A stretch of DNA of 64,000 nucleotides, taken from NCBI GenBank assembly GCA_037043015.1, contig CM073323.1:2046001-2110000 (forward strand). The letters run 5' to 3'. Positions 23,460-34,856 of the stretch are shown here, one piece after another. The notes under the pieces were generated by a model that ran no database searches, was not told the origin of the DNA, and was given only the letters and a program-made list of their open reading frames with translations. The DNA is from Bryum argenteum (Eukaryota > Streptophyta > Bryopsida > Bryales > Bryaceae). Numbering within the stretch: position 1 is the stretch's first letter; each line of letters begins with the position of its first letter. A program made the position numbers and the translations under genes.

Positions 23460-24600
23460 TATACACGGTATGAAGAGTTTTAAAGATTTTGAAGGATTTC
23501 TGTAGGTAGTACTTGATTGTTATTAATAATTTATTAAATCTCATTAACATAACAAGAGTCGAAGGGACAAGGAATGTGGAACATGTAAAATGGAGCAAAG
23601 TAAGGAGTAAAGAGGAGATCAAGAGAACATGGAACAAGAACTGGGAATTGGGCACGGAGAATGGGAACAAAAACAAATAATGAGAACCATGAATGTATGA
23701 TAGGAACTGGGAACAAATTATGGAAATCGGGAACAAATGATGAAACCAAGAAGGGAAATTGGGGGATGGCCGGATGGGGGAGCCGGAATTGGGAACAAAG
23801 GATGGAAACCGCGAATGGGAAATTAGAGGTTGGGAGTGATTAGTAAAGAAAAAGAGAATGGGGAACGAGAATAGAACAGAAGACAGCTGGGAAGTAGGGA
23901 TCCATGGAATGAAGGATATTCTAAAATTCTTATAAAGCAAGGAGATACAATCAACGAGAAGATCAAGGATAGGGGTCAGTTCTTGAAGAGCACCAAATAA
24001 AAAGCTCATCCATCGGGATGAGGGGGAGAAATTAATCAAAGACATGCATGGTCATGGCCATTATCAGTTGGTCATGTATACACGACATGAACAGTAACTG
24101 TTCTGAAGATTTTGAAGAGTTCTCTAAGTGGTATGTGGTTGTTATTAAGAGTTTATTAGATCCCAATAATAAAAATACAAGGAATTAAAGAGACAAGGAA
24201 TATGGAACATAAAAATGGGAGCAAAGAAAGAGTCACTTGAGGGGAGATCAAAGGAACATCCGAGGGGAACCAGGAATCGAGATTAAAGGATAAGAATTAC
24301 GAAAGGAGGATGAGAAATACTAACAAATAATGAGAACCAAGAACGAATGATGGGAACTACATACAAATGATGGAAACTAGGAACAAATGACGGAAACCAA
24401 AAAGGAAAGTTGTTGAAACACAAAAGAAATGATGAGAACGGGGAACGGGCCAAAGCATGGATAACCCAGAAAAAGGGAACGTAGGACATGCTATAAATCT
24501 TACAAAGTAGGAAGACCATTTACGAGGGAACCGAGGATAGGGTGTAGTTTTTGAAGAGCACCAAATAAAGTGCTTACCCATGGGACGAGGGGAACTTACT
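23460..24600. repeat. Two tandem copies of a roughly 570-bp repeat with internal minisatellite
   Basis: The halves 23460-24050 and 24060-24600 align: both contain GAAGATTTTGAAG-like starts, TTATTAA(T/G)A(A/G)TTTATTA, GACAAGGAAT(G/A)TGGAACAT and the ending TTGAAGAGCACCAAATAAA. Each half includes loose repeats of GGGAACAAATGATGGAAAC of about 14-20 bp. The hydrophobic minus-strand ORF over it is a by-product of the repeat. Confidence 0.7.
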
Positions 24601-24660
24601 CACTAATTAATTGACTACTATTTTATTTTTATTTTTTGTCCAAAGGACATCGGTATATAG

Positions 24661-24895
24661 AAGTCCTAACCTATATCCTTCGGACTAGGACATCAAAAAG
24701 GGCCGATCATTTATTTTTTTTAAGCACGTAAAAAACTAAAAATTTAAACTCATGTATAAAAAGAAATACGTAGTTGGAGGATTCTCAATAGGGTATAATT
24801 ATTTTTTATACCTAGGTTTGGATTTTTTACATGTTTTCATAAATTTCGATCTTACTTTTTTGATGTCCGTGTCCGGAGGACACGGGTTAGGACTT
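24661..24895. mobile_element. MITE with about 40-bp terminal inverted repeats
   Basis: The left end AAGTCCTAACCTATATCC and the right end (on the reverse strand) AAGTCCTAACCCGTGTCC continue in parallel through TCCGGAC...GGACATCAAAAA. The inverted repeats cover about 40 bp each in a 235-bp unit. Each arm also carries its own small palindrome around CGGAC. No clear target duplication, and no superfamily assigned. Confidence 0.7.
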
Positions 24896-25122
24896 GTTTA
24901 TAAAAAAATAATAACAACCACTTTCTAACGTTGTGGAAATTCAAGCTTTTCAAACTCAAGATTATTTCCGATTGAATGAAGTACACAACATAAATAGTTG
25001 GCGAAGGTTCTAGGTTCCTAAACGAATATTCAAATTTGGTTAGTGCCATCTCTTCATTACAATTTGGAGGGTTGAAATAATTTATTTCCAAAAAAATTAA
25101 GGCAAAAAATTTCTTGGCTTAT

Positions 25123-25968
25123 CCCCTAAAGTCGAAAAGAGCCCGAATCGGGTCGTTTGCAGTCTGGTTAGCCCAATACTTACTATATTTAGTTCGTCTC
25201 ACATTGAAACCTTTTGCAGGTTGAACCTTGAGTTTTTCCATAGCTAAAAAGTCATTTCATGCTCCAAAATTCCTCATACTTTAGGAGATATTCACGGTCA
25301 AAGTTTGAAAACACTATTTGAAATCTGCCCAAAATTGCCCAAACTGAGGTATATGCTCGTTTATTCTCAAAATCTGCCCAAAATAAATACGATCGCAGGA
25401 ACTTCAGAAATTCACCAAAATTGAGATTTTACTTTTTTTCAAGTTTTGTTTTTTGTACTTGGAAATAAGGTTTTAAGGCATAGTTTCACCGTTTGGATCT
25501 TTCATCCAATTATTTTTCACATGCCATTTTTATCGTCAAAGAGGGGCCTTTGAAGTTGAATTTCAGCATACCTCCATGTGAATAATCAAGCATTTCTTTA
25601 TGTTTTATGGGTCGCATGAGGGTAAAAATTGCATAGGCATGTTCCTAACTCAGACACTTAGGAACAATAATTTGAAGAGCCTCATTTCAAGTTTACTCTT
25701 GAAGTTGGTTTTTCGGGCTCACAAAAAACTTCGAACCCATTTTGCAACAAGGGAAAAAAACTTTTTTTTCAACTTTGAATGATTCGATCTCACAATTGGT
25801 AAGGAATTTCAGACTAAGTATTGGTACACACATACATGGACAAGTTAGGTACAAGATCTTACGGTTACATACTTGAGATTACGTCAAACCTTTAAAATTT
25901 TCATCTTGCATTGAAAGAGGGTGGTTTTGAGGAGTTATGACAGTTTTGGGGGCTTTCGACTTTAGGGG
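25123..25968. mobile_element. piggyBac-like MITE, 846 bp
   Basis: Inverted termini CCCCTAAAGTCGAAA (15 bp, perfect), bounded by TTAT (decayed TTAA) at 25119-25122 and TTAA at 25969-25972. A second piece of the same family lies at 63380-63530 in reverse orientation. Confidence 0.8.
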
Positions 25969-25972
25969 TTAA

Positions 25973-27128
25973 ATAATAGGTCTTATTAATACATGTTTAT
26001 TTTGTTAAATTTTTTGACATGATCATTTCTTATATGCCTATTTCATGGTAAATGAACCAACCTTGGTGTGTGTATTATATGAATATTGAGTCTTTTTCCA
26101 ATGGTTTAATATATTATGGGAGTAAATATTTTATAGACATGTGTGAACCTGTTGGCGGGCGTTCAAAACTCAAAAGATTCCAAAGATAAACTCCATAATT
26201 ATGATATCGAGTGAATAATTCTTGAGTCGAGAATGTCTCTAAAATTCTAAATTTACGAGGATTCTACCTATTTAATAAAATTGCCTACACATGATTCAAA
26301 ATAACTCTATCATAAGGCTGGGACGGTTTACATGAAGAGTCAAGTCCACCATGGGGTCGATGGAGGGTAAACATTCCTCGCATGTGAATGGTTCATTGCT
26401 CGAGGGGGCAAGGCAATTAGAGGGGACATATTGGTGGAGAGCATGGTGGAAAAAGGCATATAAATGAAGATAGTTTGAGGGGTAAGGCGGTTGGGGCACG
26501 GGGTTAGGGGGTAGTGGGTGGATATTCAATTAGAATGGAGTAATTATGTCAACAAGTACTTACTGAATAGTCAAGTTTGTCAGAGGTGGAAGGGCATTTT
26601 AATACCACTTGCCACTTGCCACTTGCTCTTCTTAACACTTGTTGATAGAAGCACTCTAATAGTCCAATTACAACCCCAATGTTACTATCAAAACTTGGAC
26701 ATCTAGCTTAGTAGCTTCCGCCACGTAGCTCCTATTTCTACTTTATTTTAAGAATCTTTTACAAACAAGAATATTCACACTAGTACTCATTTATTGCACA
26801 AGTGCCTTGTGTAAGATGGAGCATATCCTTGTTGGCATAGATGGTAAGAACCTCATGCATGTAGGTAAGTGGGTTTTATTGAAAAAAATAAGTCTCGGGT
26901 TTAGTTCTACGATTTATTTTTTTAGGTCTAGTTTTAAGGCCATATGAGTCTCTAAAGTAGCGAATTTTTGAATTTAAACTTTCAGAAAAGATATTCTACC
27001 CTCCCATACAATCACTTCATTGTCATGATTTCTTTCACCAAGATGCGCTAAATTCCAAAACAAATACCTACAAACTGCCACAAAAAGCCCAAAATATGCT
27101 TTTGCTTTTGCACTCTGTCCATAGTCTT
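25973..27128. other. AT-rich intergenic DNA; no gene seen
   Basis: Only short ORFs without recognisable domains (for example 26296-26529 on the minus strand). No repeats with defined ends were noticed. Confidence 0.4.
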
Positions 27129-27840
27129 TTTAATGAGAGGTCGAGTAGTTGACCACGAGTCCACGACCAACTACGACTAGGTTGACTACCTGGTAGGGAG
27201 CCGTCTGCGGAAACATCAAGAAACATCGGTTATGCTCACGGCTTCTCCTAGAGCTCCTCCTCATTCTTCTCCATGCTTGCAAATCGTTGGTGTGCAGATT
27301 GCGCTTTGCTACATCCAGCCCCTTCATCACCACCGACGAAATTCCACTACTATTCAGGGTACGATTCTACAACCTGCATTTTGCATCTGCGCTCTATGCA
27401 TATCACTCTTTTTAATGAGAGGGCGCCTAGAAACAACGGTTTATGCTTACGGCTTCTCCTAGAACTCCTCCTCATTCTTCTCCATGCTTGTCGCTGGTTT
27501 GCAGATTGCGCTTTGCTACAACCAGCCTTTTCATCACCAGCCTTTTCATCACCAGCCTTTTCATCATCACCGACGCAATTCCACTAGTACTCAGGGTACG
27601 AATGTACGATTCTACAACCTGCATTTTGCATCTGAGCTCTGTACATGTGAGTCTTTTTAATGAGAGGGCGCCTAGAATAATGAGAGGGCGCCTAGAAACA
27701 GCGGTTTATGCTCACGGCTTCTCCCAGAGCTCCTCCTCATTCTTCTCCATGCTTTTTGTTGGTTTGCAGATTGCGCTTTGCTACAACCAACATTTTCATC
27801 ACTAGCCTTTTCATCATCACCGATGCAATTCCACTACTCA
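27129..27840. repeat. Tandem repeat, unit about 210-270 bp, left part
   Basis: Successive units begin CGGTTTATGCTTACGGCTTC at about 27229, 27436 and 27704. They contain TCCTCATTCTTCTCCATGCT, GTGCAGATTGCGCTTTGCTA, GCAATTCCACTA, GGGTACGATTCTACAACC and end near GAGAGGGCGCCTAGAAAC. The last unit stops after CCACTACTCA at 27840, exactly where the 27-kb element begins, and its missing continuation is found at 54907. A unit-internal CAG/GT pattern resembles splice sites, so the ancestral unit may have been exon-bearing. Confidence 0.85.
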
Positions 27841-27866
27841 GGGTGGAAGCATGCTAGGGTGGACCA
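27841..27866 (+). repeat. Left terminal inverted repeat of the 27-kb element
   Basis: GGGTGGAAGCAT then GCTAGGGTGGACCA. It contains GGGTGG twice (at the tip and 15 bp in), a direct repeat within the terminus that could bind transposase. AAAAAGTAC follows directly and recurs four more times by 28125 in similar forms. Confidence 0.85.
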
Positions 27867-28765
27867 AAAAGTACGTCCCGATGGACAAAAACTGTGACTT
27901 TTTTTGCTTCAAATCTTATTAAGTACACCTTTTATGGTCTTATTCACAAATTGGTACGCAATAGTAGATAATTGAAGTTATAGACTTATGTAATCAACTA
28001 AACAAAATTTTAGATTCATGATAATTCATAAACTTTTGAGCATTTAAAAAATAAAAAAGTACTGTCCCAGATACTGCAAATTTCACAAAAGTACTCTAGA
28101 ATTTATAGTAGAAGTGTAAAAAGTACTCAAATTATTCAAGGATTAGAATAAGCATGATAATTGCCTTTAGAATTTGTATTCCTATGTCACTTATGACATT
28201 GAGAACATTAATAAAATCTTGGTCAAAGATCAGATTTTACCAAATAATTTGTACGGTCCATATTATGTCTAAATTTTAATATTTTTTAAGTTTTTTTTTT
28301 TGCATCCTGCATAGGGAGGGCAGATTTAAAAGAGCCACTTCTTCAAATTTCCAGAATAGCGCGGGAACAATGAAATGTGGATTGCGGTTTAAGAGGTCAT
28401 CCGGTACAACCTCCTGTACGTCATGTACACACGGGGTAGATATATCGTGAACTTCCTTTCGAGGGAATTTCGGAAAAGGTGAGGGAGTGGGCTGGATCTC
28501 CTAAAATAAAGCTGCGTAGCATCAACGTCCGTCAACTTTACAGCATCGAATGAGAGATGCTGTCTAATTTTGGCTTCCACCCGTTCAAGGTGCGCATTCC
28601 CGCTTGTTTCTGGCATCGTCACCTTCCGCGAGAATCGGTAGTATGGACGAGAGGTCGTTCCTCTGGAGCTTGCGTATTCTCTCCGTTGTTTCTTGTGCAT
28701 CACGCTTTGAAGCATTCGTTGTTCGAATTCCGTATTCTCGTTTGCTTAGTGCTCGTTTCATCTTC
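27867..28765 (+). promoter_or_regulatory. 5' subterminal and promoter region of the 27-kb element
   Basis: This stretch between the left inverted repeat and the transposase start codon has no gene. It contains AAAAGTAC-type motifs near 27866, 28058, 28086 and 28119, and further GTAC sites near 28250 and 28400-28425. Repeated short subterminal motifs are usual transposase-binding sites in DNA transposons. An open frame runs in from 28604 (MFLASSPSARIG), so the true start could be upstream. Confidence 0.4.
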
Positions 28766-31700
28766 ATGGGGAATCACCGTTACGGTCTGCGTACACGCCA
28801 TGGCGCGAAGATTGCTGGGCCGCGGGCACGGAGGGCGGCGCTTTTTAACGAAGCAGCTGCGGCCGTCTTCGGTGAGGCTGCTGCAGAGGCTGCAGACGGC
28901 GTACTTTTCGCTCCTACCGAAGCAGAAGTTGCGGCGGACGTTGAAGCTGTTAGAGCCATGCGGGAAGCAGAACGTATTCGCAAAGCCCAGTGGCGGGCAA
29001 AGGTAGCAGACGCAGCTCGGGAGAGGCAACGCAGACGTAAAAGCATTCAGGGTTCAGTAGAAGCAATCGGTTTACCTGATCGCACAGCTACTAGAATCTC
29101 GAGAAGGCTGGCTTTGTATATCGCTTCAGAATTGACAGTTTGTGAAACTCCAGACGTTTGTAGAGATATTATGGAGAGATTGTTGAATAACGATATCATC
29201 TGGCCTATGTTACCAGAATACTATCCTAGGCCTTCCGAGGCAAGATCGATGTACATGTTTGTGGAGAGCTACAGGAGAGAGTTGCAAGCTGTGAAAGGTG
29301 CACAGTCAAAAAAATTTCTAGCACGGAAAGGGGTGTTGCTTGATGCAGCTGTTAGTGAAGGTATTGAGGGGCAACGTGCTCTTGGACGAGTTCTTCAGGT
29401 TCATCATCGAAATATAGGTAATGCTATTGTGAGGAGGGTTGGACTTGATGTTTTGCAGCATTACAACCTTCTGGAGCGAGCAAAGCGTGCAGGTCTGACG
29501 GATTATGTAAAAGAAAAGGTGCGGTTGTGGTGGCACAACCAGTCTAGGGTTTCTCCAAACAAAAAGGATGTTACACGACGACGGCTTGGGAGGAAGGAGT
29601 ACATTGTTCATGCTACTCATTACATTACTGATACACAGGTGGGTCATTCTTACCAATGTTTGAGTTTTCTGGGTTTTGGGGTTTCCTTTGTGATTGAGGT
29701 TTCTGATTGAGGTTTCTAATAAACTGCTTCAAGAGAAACAACCAAGTGGTTTAGGGTTTAGGTCCACCTTACAGTAACCGGGCTTCCTTTTCCTTGAATT
29801 CTCTGTACTCAATGATGTTGAGACGGAGCCGGTGTAAGTTGAACAGTATGGGCGTCGTACTTTGTCCGGCGTCTGCGAGAACTTCTTCATCGGGATAGTA
29901 CTGTCCGTACTAACCGAGGTTTTTAGGATACAGAGTTCATGATACGTAGTACTTAGCAGTTTTTTCATTCTAGTTTAATTACTAGTTTCGACCAGGGGTA
30001 CTCTATCTGCATCTCATTGTGTATTGTAGTAGTATTGCCCCTGTAGCACTGGTATAGAATTGAGGTACAGGGTTTTACATTGTACTACACTTTTCGTACT
30101 AATCATTGTAACTATCGATACTATGAGTACTTGGCAGATTTCTTCTTGGTACTTAGTTGGTGATTTAGTACAGCTTGAACATACTCATGTACCACGCCTT
30201 ACTTCCTTTGTCTTCGTATGGAGTACTCACCAGTACGAGGTAGAGAAAGTATATAGTACTTTATAGTATCTGGTGTAGAGTATTTGTACCTACGTTCGTA
30301 ACGATGTGTATCTTTAGTACTTAGACGGTTAATACAGAGTATCTCGAACCTATCTGAGTACAACAACCTCACAAATTGGTACATTCACGTTATACTTCGG
30401 TTGTACATGGCTGAGATGATAAAGTATTGTCTGTATTATATATGACAACATGGTGTACATTTCAGTACTCATCACATTCCGTTTCGTACCTGAACCTGTA
30501 TGTCCTACGTTTGATGTACTAAAGCACCCAACATGGATTGTGTTCAGGCTCAGCTGTTTCAAGGTTTCAAGGATGCTCATCCAGAATGTCGTATCAAACA
30601 ACGGGCATTTGAGTATCTCAAGCCCTGGTACGTTAAACCGTTGAAAGATCAAAATAGTTGTTGTTGTGTCCATCATGTCGAGATGGACTTGGTGAGGGAT
30701 GCTCTGAACTCAGTACGAAGCGTCTCAACTGCTTTTCATCGTAGATCTGGTTGCATGTGTGAGTGTGGCGTTTGTGGACATGGTTCTGATGTTTGTTGTG
30801 CTGATACTAATGTGTTCACCCGGCTCAGTGCATTGTGGCTTGCATGTGTTTGTCCCAAGACTGACTTCGACCGGTGGCACAAATTAGATTGCTTGATGGG
30901 CCGGTGCCAAGCATGTGGGGTACATAGATTAAAGTTTTGTCCATCGGAGTTATCTATGTCTAATGATGTCCTTGTGAAGTGGAAATGCTTCGATTATGTA
31001 ACTGTTGGGCGTAATGAAGAAACAGGCCTAGACAAAAAAAGGATACATCAGGTTTATCGGGAGACCCCTCCTGCTGTTTTAGTAGAGTACTTGAAGAAAA
31101 AGGTTCCGAAGTTTATTACTCACAATTTTATTGCAAGCTGGCAGGATGGGGAGTGCAGGAAAATGATGGAGAATGTTCCTGATGGTGTCCTCATTTCTCA
31201 CATAGATTTTGCAGAAAATTATACATTTGCCATTCAAAATGAGATTCAAAGTATGCATTGGTATAGTACTAGTATTACGATATTAGTGCATATTACCTTG
31301 TGTAGAGCACCCCCTAGTTGTGAAGGTGAAGAGGGAGGTATTAATAAGCATACTCATTACTATATTTCTCATGACAAAAAGCACGATTCCCTGTTCGTTC
31401 AACATTGTATGTTATTGCATTGGAACTGGCTTCTAACAACAGGATACCGACCACAAGAGCATTGGGTTTACAGCGACGGATGCTCATCCCAGTTCAAAGG
31501 CTCGCGAGCAATGTACTTCGTAGCACGTTATCCAGGTCTTACAGGATGTACGATGCGGTGGAACTATTTTGGCTCAGGCCATGGGAAAGGTGCGTTACAT
31601 TTATCATGTCTTTGTAAGTTGTGTTTTGTATAGTGTACTGTGTATTGTGTATACATTGCGTGTACCTAGTGATAAAACCAAAAGTATTGATCTGGAATCG

Positions 31701-32608
31701 TTGTATGCATCGCTCTTACAGGCGAGTGGGACGGAGCTGGAGCAGTTGTGAAACGAGCTCTCCGCATGCATCAGATTCAACACCCAGAGGATGAATTGTC
31801 CAATGCAGAACATTGTGTTCAATTTCTGAAGTCCCGCTTCTCACATCGTGTTATGAGTTCTTCTGATATCACGAAAGAGGTGCCAATATCAAGAGAATTT
31901 TGGCATATTGGCGTCGGGGATGTGAATAGAAATAGAGAATGGAGTTGCAGGACAATTCAAGGCTCTATGTCATTACATAGTATATACGGAAATTCTCTTA
32001 CTGATCCAACGCTTTTATTAGTTCGAGAGTTGTCTTGCTTCTGTGCTCCTTGCGTCAATCAGGACTGGCGTAATTGCGAGCAAAAGGCACACGTATCAGA
32101 TTGGAGACTCGTCCGTCTCAGACCATATGACGCGGAAGCCGTACAGGTACAAATTGAAGAACACGATGATCCTGAACAGTGGTTTGAGGGGGGTGCAGAT
32201 GAGCACGCTGGGAACGTTGTAGAAGTTGGTGACAACTTCGTAGTCCCCGCTGAGGAAGGAAATGAAGAAGGGGTGCAATACTATATTCTTCAATGCACAA
32301 AGCCAAAGTTTAGAGTAGAGGCTGATTTTGAATGTCCATGGGGAGGAGAATTCCAAAGGGGTGAGTATGTCATTGCTGGTACTTATTACCAAAAACACGG
32401 GTCAGGTTCAAATACTTACGTGTATCTTGATAATCGCCCCGTTGGACACGTTTATTCTCACCTTGTTAGACTTTCCAAGTTTCCTATGGTACTTGCTCCT
32501 CATACCGTTAAGGGAGGTGATTCAGTCTATAAAATGACCGTGGAGACAGCTGAGAAGATTGAAACCTCGTTGCAACAATGGTGGGAAGCAGATGTCAACG
32601 CACTTTGA
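28766..32608 (+). CDS. DDE-type transposase of the 27-kb element, three exons, apparently intact
   Basis: Exons 28766-29638, 30548-31589 and 31722-32608 join in frame at GT-AG introns (phases 0 and 1) to give 933 residues. The start MGNHRYGLRTRHG was chosen because a basic, Ala-rich N-terminus begins there. Exon 2 has a Cys-rich cluster (CMCECGVCGHGSDVCC, GRCQACGVHRLKFC), probably zinc-binding. The core motifs are HIDFAENY (D511), YSDGCSSQFKGS (D601) and, across the second intron, SGHGKGEWDGAGAVVKR (E640 or D642). This D...D...HGKG..DG.G..VKR pattern belongs to a widespread family of transposase-like proteins that I recognise from animal and algal genomes but cannot name with certainty. The C-terminal part (YVYLDNRPVGHVYSHLV) is also conserved in that family. 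No stop or frameshift interrupts it. Confidence 0.8.
29639..30547 (+). other. Transposase intron 1, extremely rich in GTAC
   Basis: The intron begins GTGGGT and ends TTCAG. Between 29801 and 30540 I count 25 GTAC tetranucleotides in 740 bp, against about three expected by chance. Many are AGTACT or TTAGTACTTAG in form. GTAC is its own reverse complement and is the core of sites bound by plant SBP/SPL-type factors, but it could equally be a transposase-binding array. Confidence 0.7.
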
Positions 32609-33447
32609 TTATGTAGAGGACAGGATGTTGAGTACTGGTAGGGGTATGTGGTGTATGTCTTGTGTAGGAGGTGTACCATCTAGGGTACCATGTACTGTAG
32701 GTTCAGTGATTCACATGACAAGGGTATTTTTTTGGTACCTGGATAATATATCCTTCTATTATAATTTCATACTCTATTTGTTACACTCTATGTGAAACTT
32801 GATAAACAGAGCATTCTAGTGAAGTTCGTGGGCATCAGGGAAAGATTGAACACCTGCAACCGTTTGATGCTGAATCGTTTGTGAGCGCCCTATTCCCTTA
32901 AATTCAATCAATTTATGACCTTAGCAGGTTCATATTCATTTTTTCTCATTTTACTTAGCCAGCCAATTAACCAGGATCATTAGTATTCCTGGTTTATGGT
33001 TTGCTTCAGGTTGGAAATCTTGAAATGCACAATTCTCGCCCAAAAGTTCTTCGACCCCTTGTATCATATGCATGGCTTATATCTTAGTTGATGGAGGAGC
33101 ACTACATTAGAAAACTGGTAACCACCCTTGAAACTGAATAAACTACAAACTAACCGCAACAGGTCCAAAGTAACCGCAACTTCCAATACCCGCCAGAGGA
33201 CCATCTTAGAGAGCAAATGCAAGACACAAGAAGAATTCACCAAGGAGAATGCCATGTTATTGGCACTATTATTCAGAAAATGCTACTTTCCGTGAATGGA
33301 GCTCAGAGTTCCAACAGCTCCTAATTTCAAACTCGTCCCACACAAGAGACGGAGCATTATTGACCATCAGTGCAGAAGTACGTACTTACAGCTACCTGCA
33401 AAAGACTAAACTACAAAGTCGAAAGTGATAAAACGGAGCTGACATGG
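32609..33447. other. Spacer between the convergent transposase and SET genes
   Basis: No coding sequence is recognised. GTAC recurs five times at about 32630-32740. The stop codons of the two genes face each other here, so this stretch must contain both 3' untranslated regions. Confidence 0.5.
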
Positions 33448-33511
33448 TCAATCAAGTTTCAGCGCTGTGGACACTGGTTCGTTGGAGCCGTAATATGCCA
33501 CCAATGGATCC

Positions 33512-34856
33512 TATGAGCAATTCAACCCGTAGGAAGAAAAGCCCTAGAGTTGGGCCGGTTGAGAGTGGAGACACCTACCTAGCCCTTCCAAGCAATGGAC
33601 TCTAAATCCTAACAAGCATTCACAAACACCATGCATCCACCATCACACGATCATCAAGACACGAGATGCAATAAACATCACAAGAAAACCAATGGGGGAA
33701 GAAGAAGTACAATTGGGGTCCAACCTCAGCTGGACCCTTGGCCACTAAAATGGCCGTATCTCCCTCGTCCTTGCTCTTCTTGAGGCAAGCTAGGAGTCTA
33801 CAGAGAGCTAGCTTGATGATGTACTTGAATCCGGAAGCACGTCTCGTGGTTCTTCCTAAAACTTGAGTTATGCGGCCTCAAAGTCAGGCCTTCAATTTGC
33901 CCTCCACAGTAGACATGCTTTCACTTAATCGATCACCATTCCTCCGTCCATGATCCAAAAAGAGGAAGCCTAGGCTCTTTGGAAAGCTGGCTTCAAGGCG
34001 CTCCTCTCCTCCAAAGGGCTTGCTCAGATTTGTCTCCTACCGATAGAAATCGTTCTTCAAGTCAGCGCCGCCTCTTCTCGCCGTCCGCCGCAAGCCGGTG
34101 AAGTCCTCTTGGGAGATCCGCCATAGCTCCCCGTCGCTGCTCCTATGACCGCGCGCTTGGGCTCGTTGGAAAGCTGGCTTCAAGACGCTCCTTTCCTCCA
34201 AAGGGCTTGCTCAAACTCGTCTCCAGCCAAACGCTACACCTTCCCAAAGTTGGCAGATCCAGATCTTGGTCGGGAAATCCACTCTCCTATCTTCTACCCT
34301 AACCTACCCACACTCACACCCACATCCAACAACTCCACACATTCTACTTGTGTGTTTTCTCCATCTTAGATCACTAACTCCATTCTCCATAGCCACAACC
34401 TAGAAGCATCTCAAAAACCACACACATACACCAAAAACAAGAGAGACAAAACTAGCAAACCCTAGCAAAAAGAGAGAGACAAGTAAAAGAAATGAGAAAG
34501 AAAGAAAAGATAAAGGGGAGAGGGGAAGCATGAGGGAGAAATCCTACTCCCTCACCTTCCTTCTTACCTTTCTACTTTCTAAATTGCCTATCTACCTCTA
34601 ACTCTAATACTACCTCACATCAAATATTCTTCAATTCTAACAATTTAGTTATCCTCCCTAACATAAAATCATGTAATTGTCACTAAATTGCCATACTCAA
34701 TGCTTTTCTTAATTATTCTAATAACTTCCGAGCCTATTTCTATAAATTCAAATTTAATGCATTTAGCCTATAGGAACCACACAAACTACTATAATCAAAT
34801 GTATTTTGTATCTAGATATTCAATAACTAATACGTGAGCCATTTGTATGGCTCACA
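33512..34856 (-). repeat. 3' LTR of the Ty3/gypsy element
   Basis: A 1345-bp LTR. In element orientation it starts TGTGAGCCATAC with a small palindrome (TGAGCC...GGCTCA) and ends GCTCATA. It contains an internal diverged duplication of about 70 bp (GGAAAGCTGGCTTCAAGRCG, near 33978 and 34168). The small ORF present in both LTRs (34145-34369, 43282-43506) is only a by-product. Confidence 0.95.

Noticed and set aside
23308-24045. 245-codon hydrophobic minus-strand ORF
   Set aside because: It covers a duplicated A/G-rich repeat and does not stay open in the second copy.
34145-34369. 74-codon ORF present twice (also 43282-43506)
   Set aside because: It lies in both LTRs of the Ty3/gypsy element, so the duplication is only that of the LTR, and the peptide has no recognisable domain.
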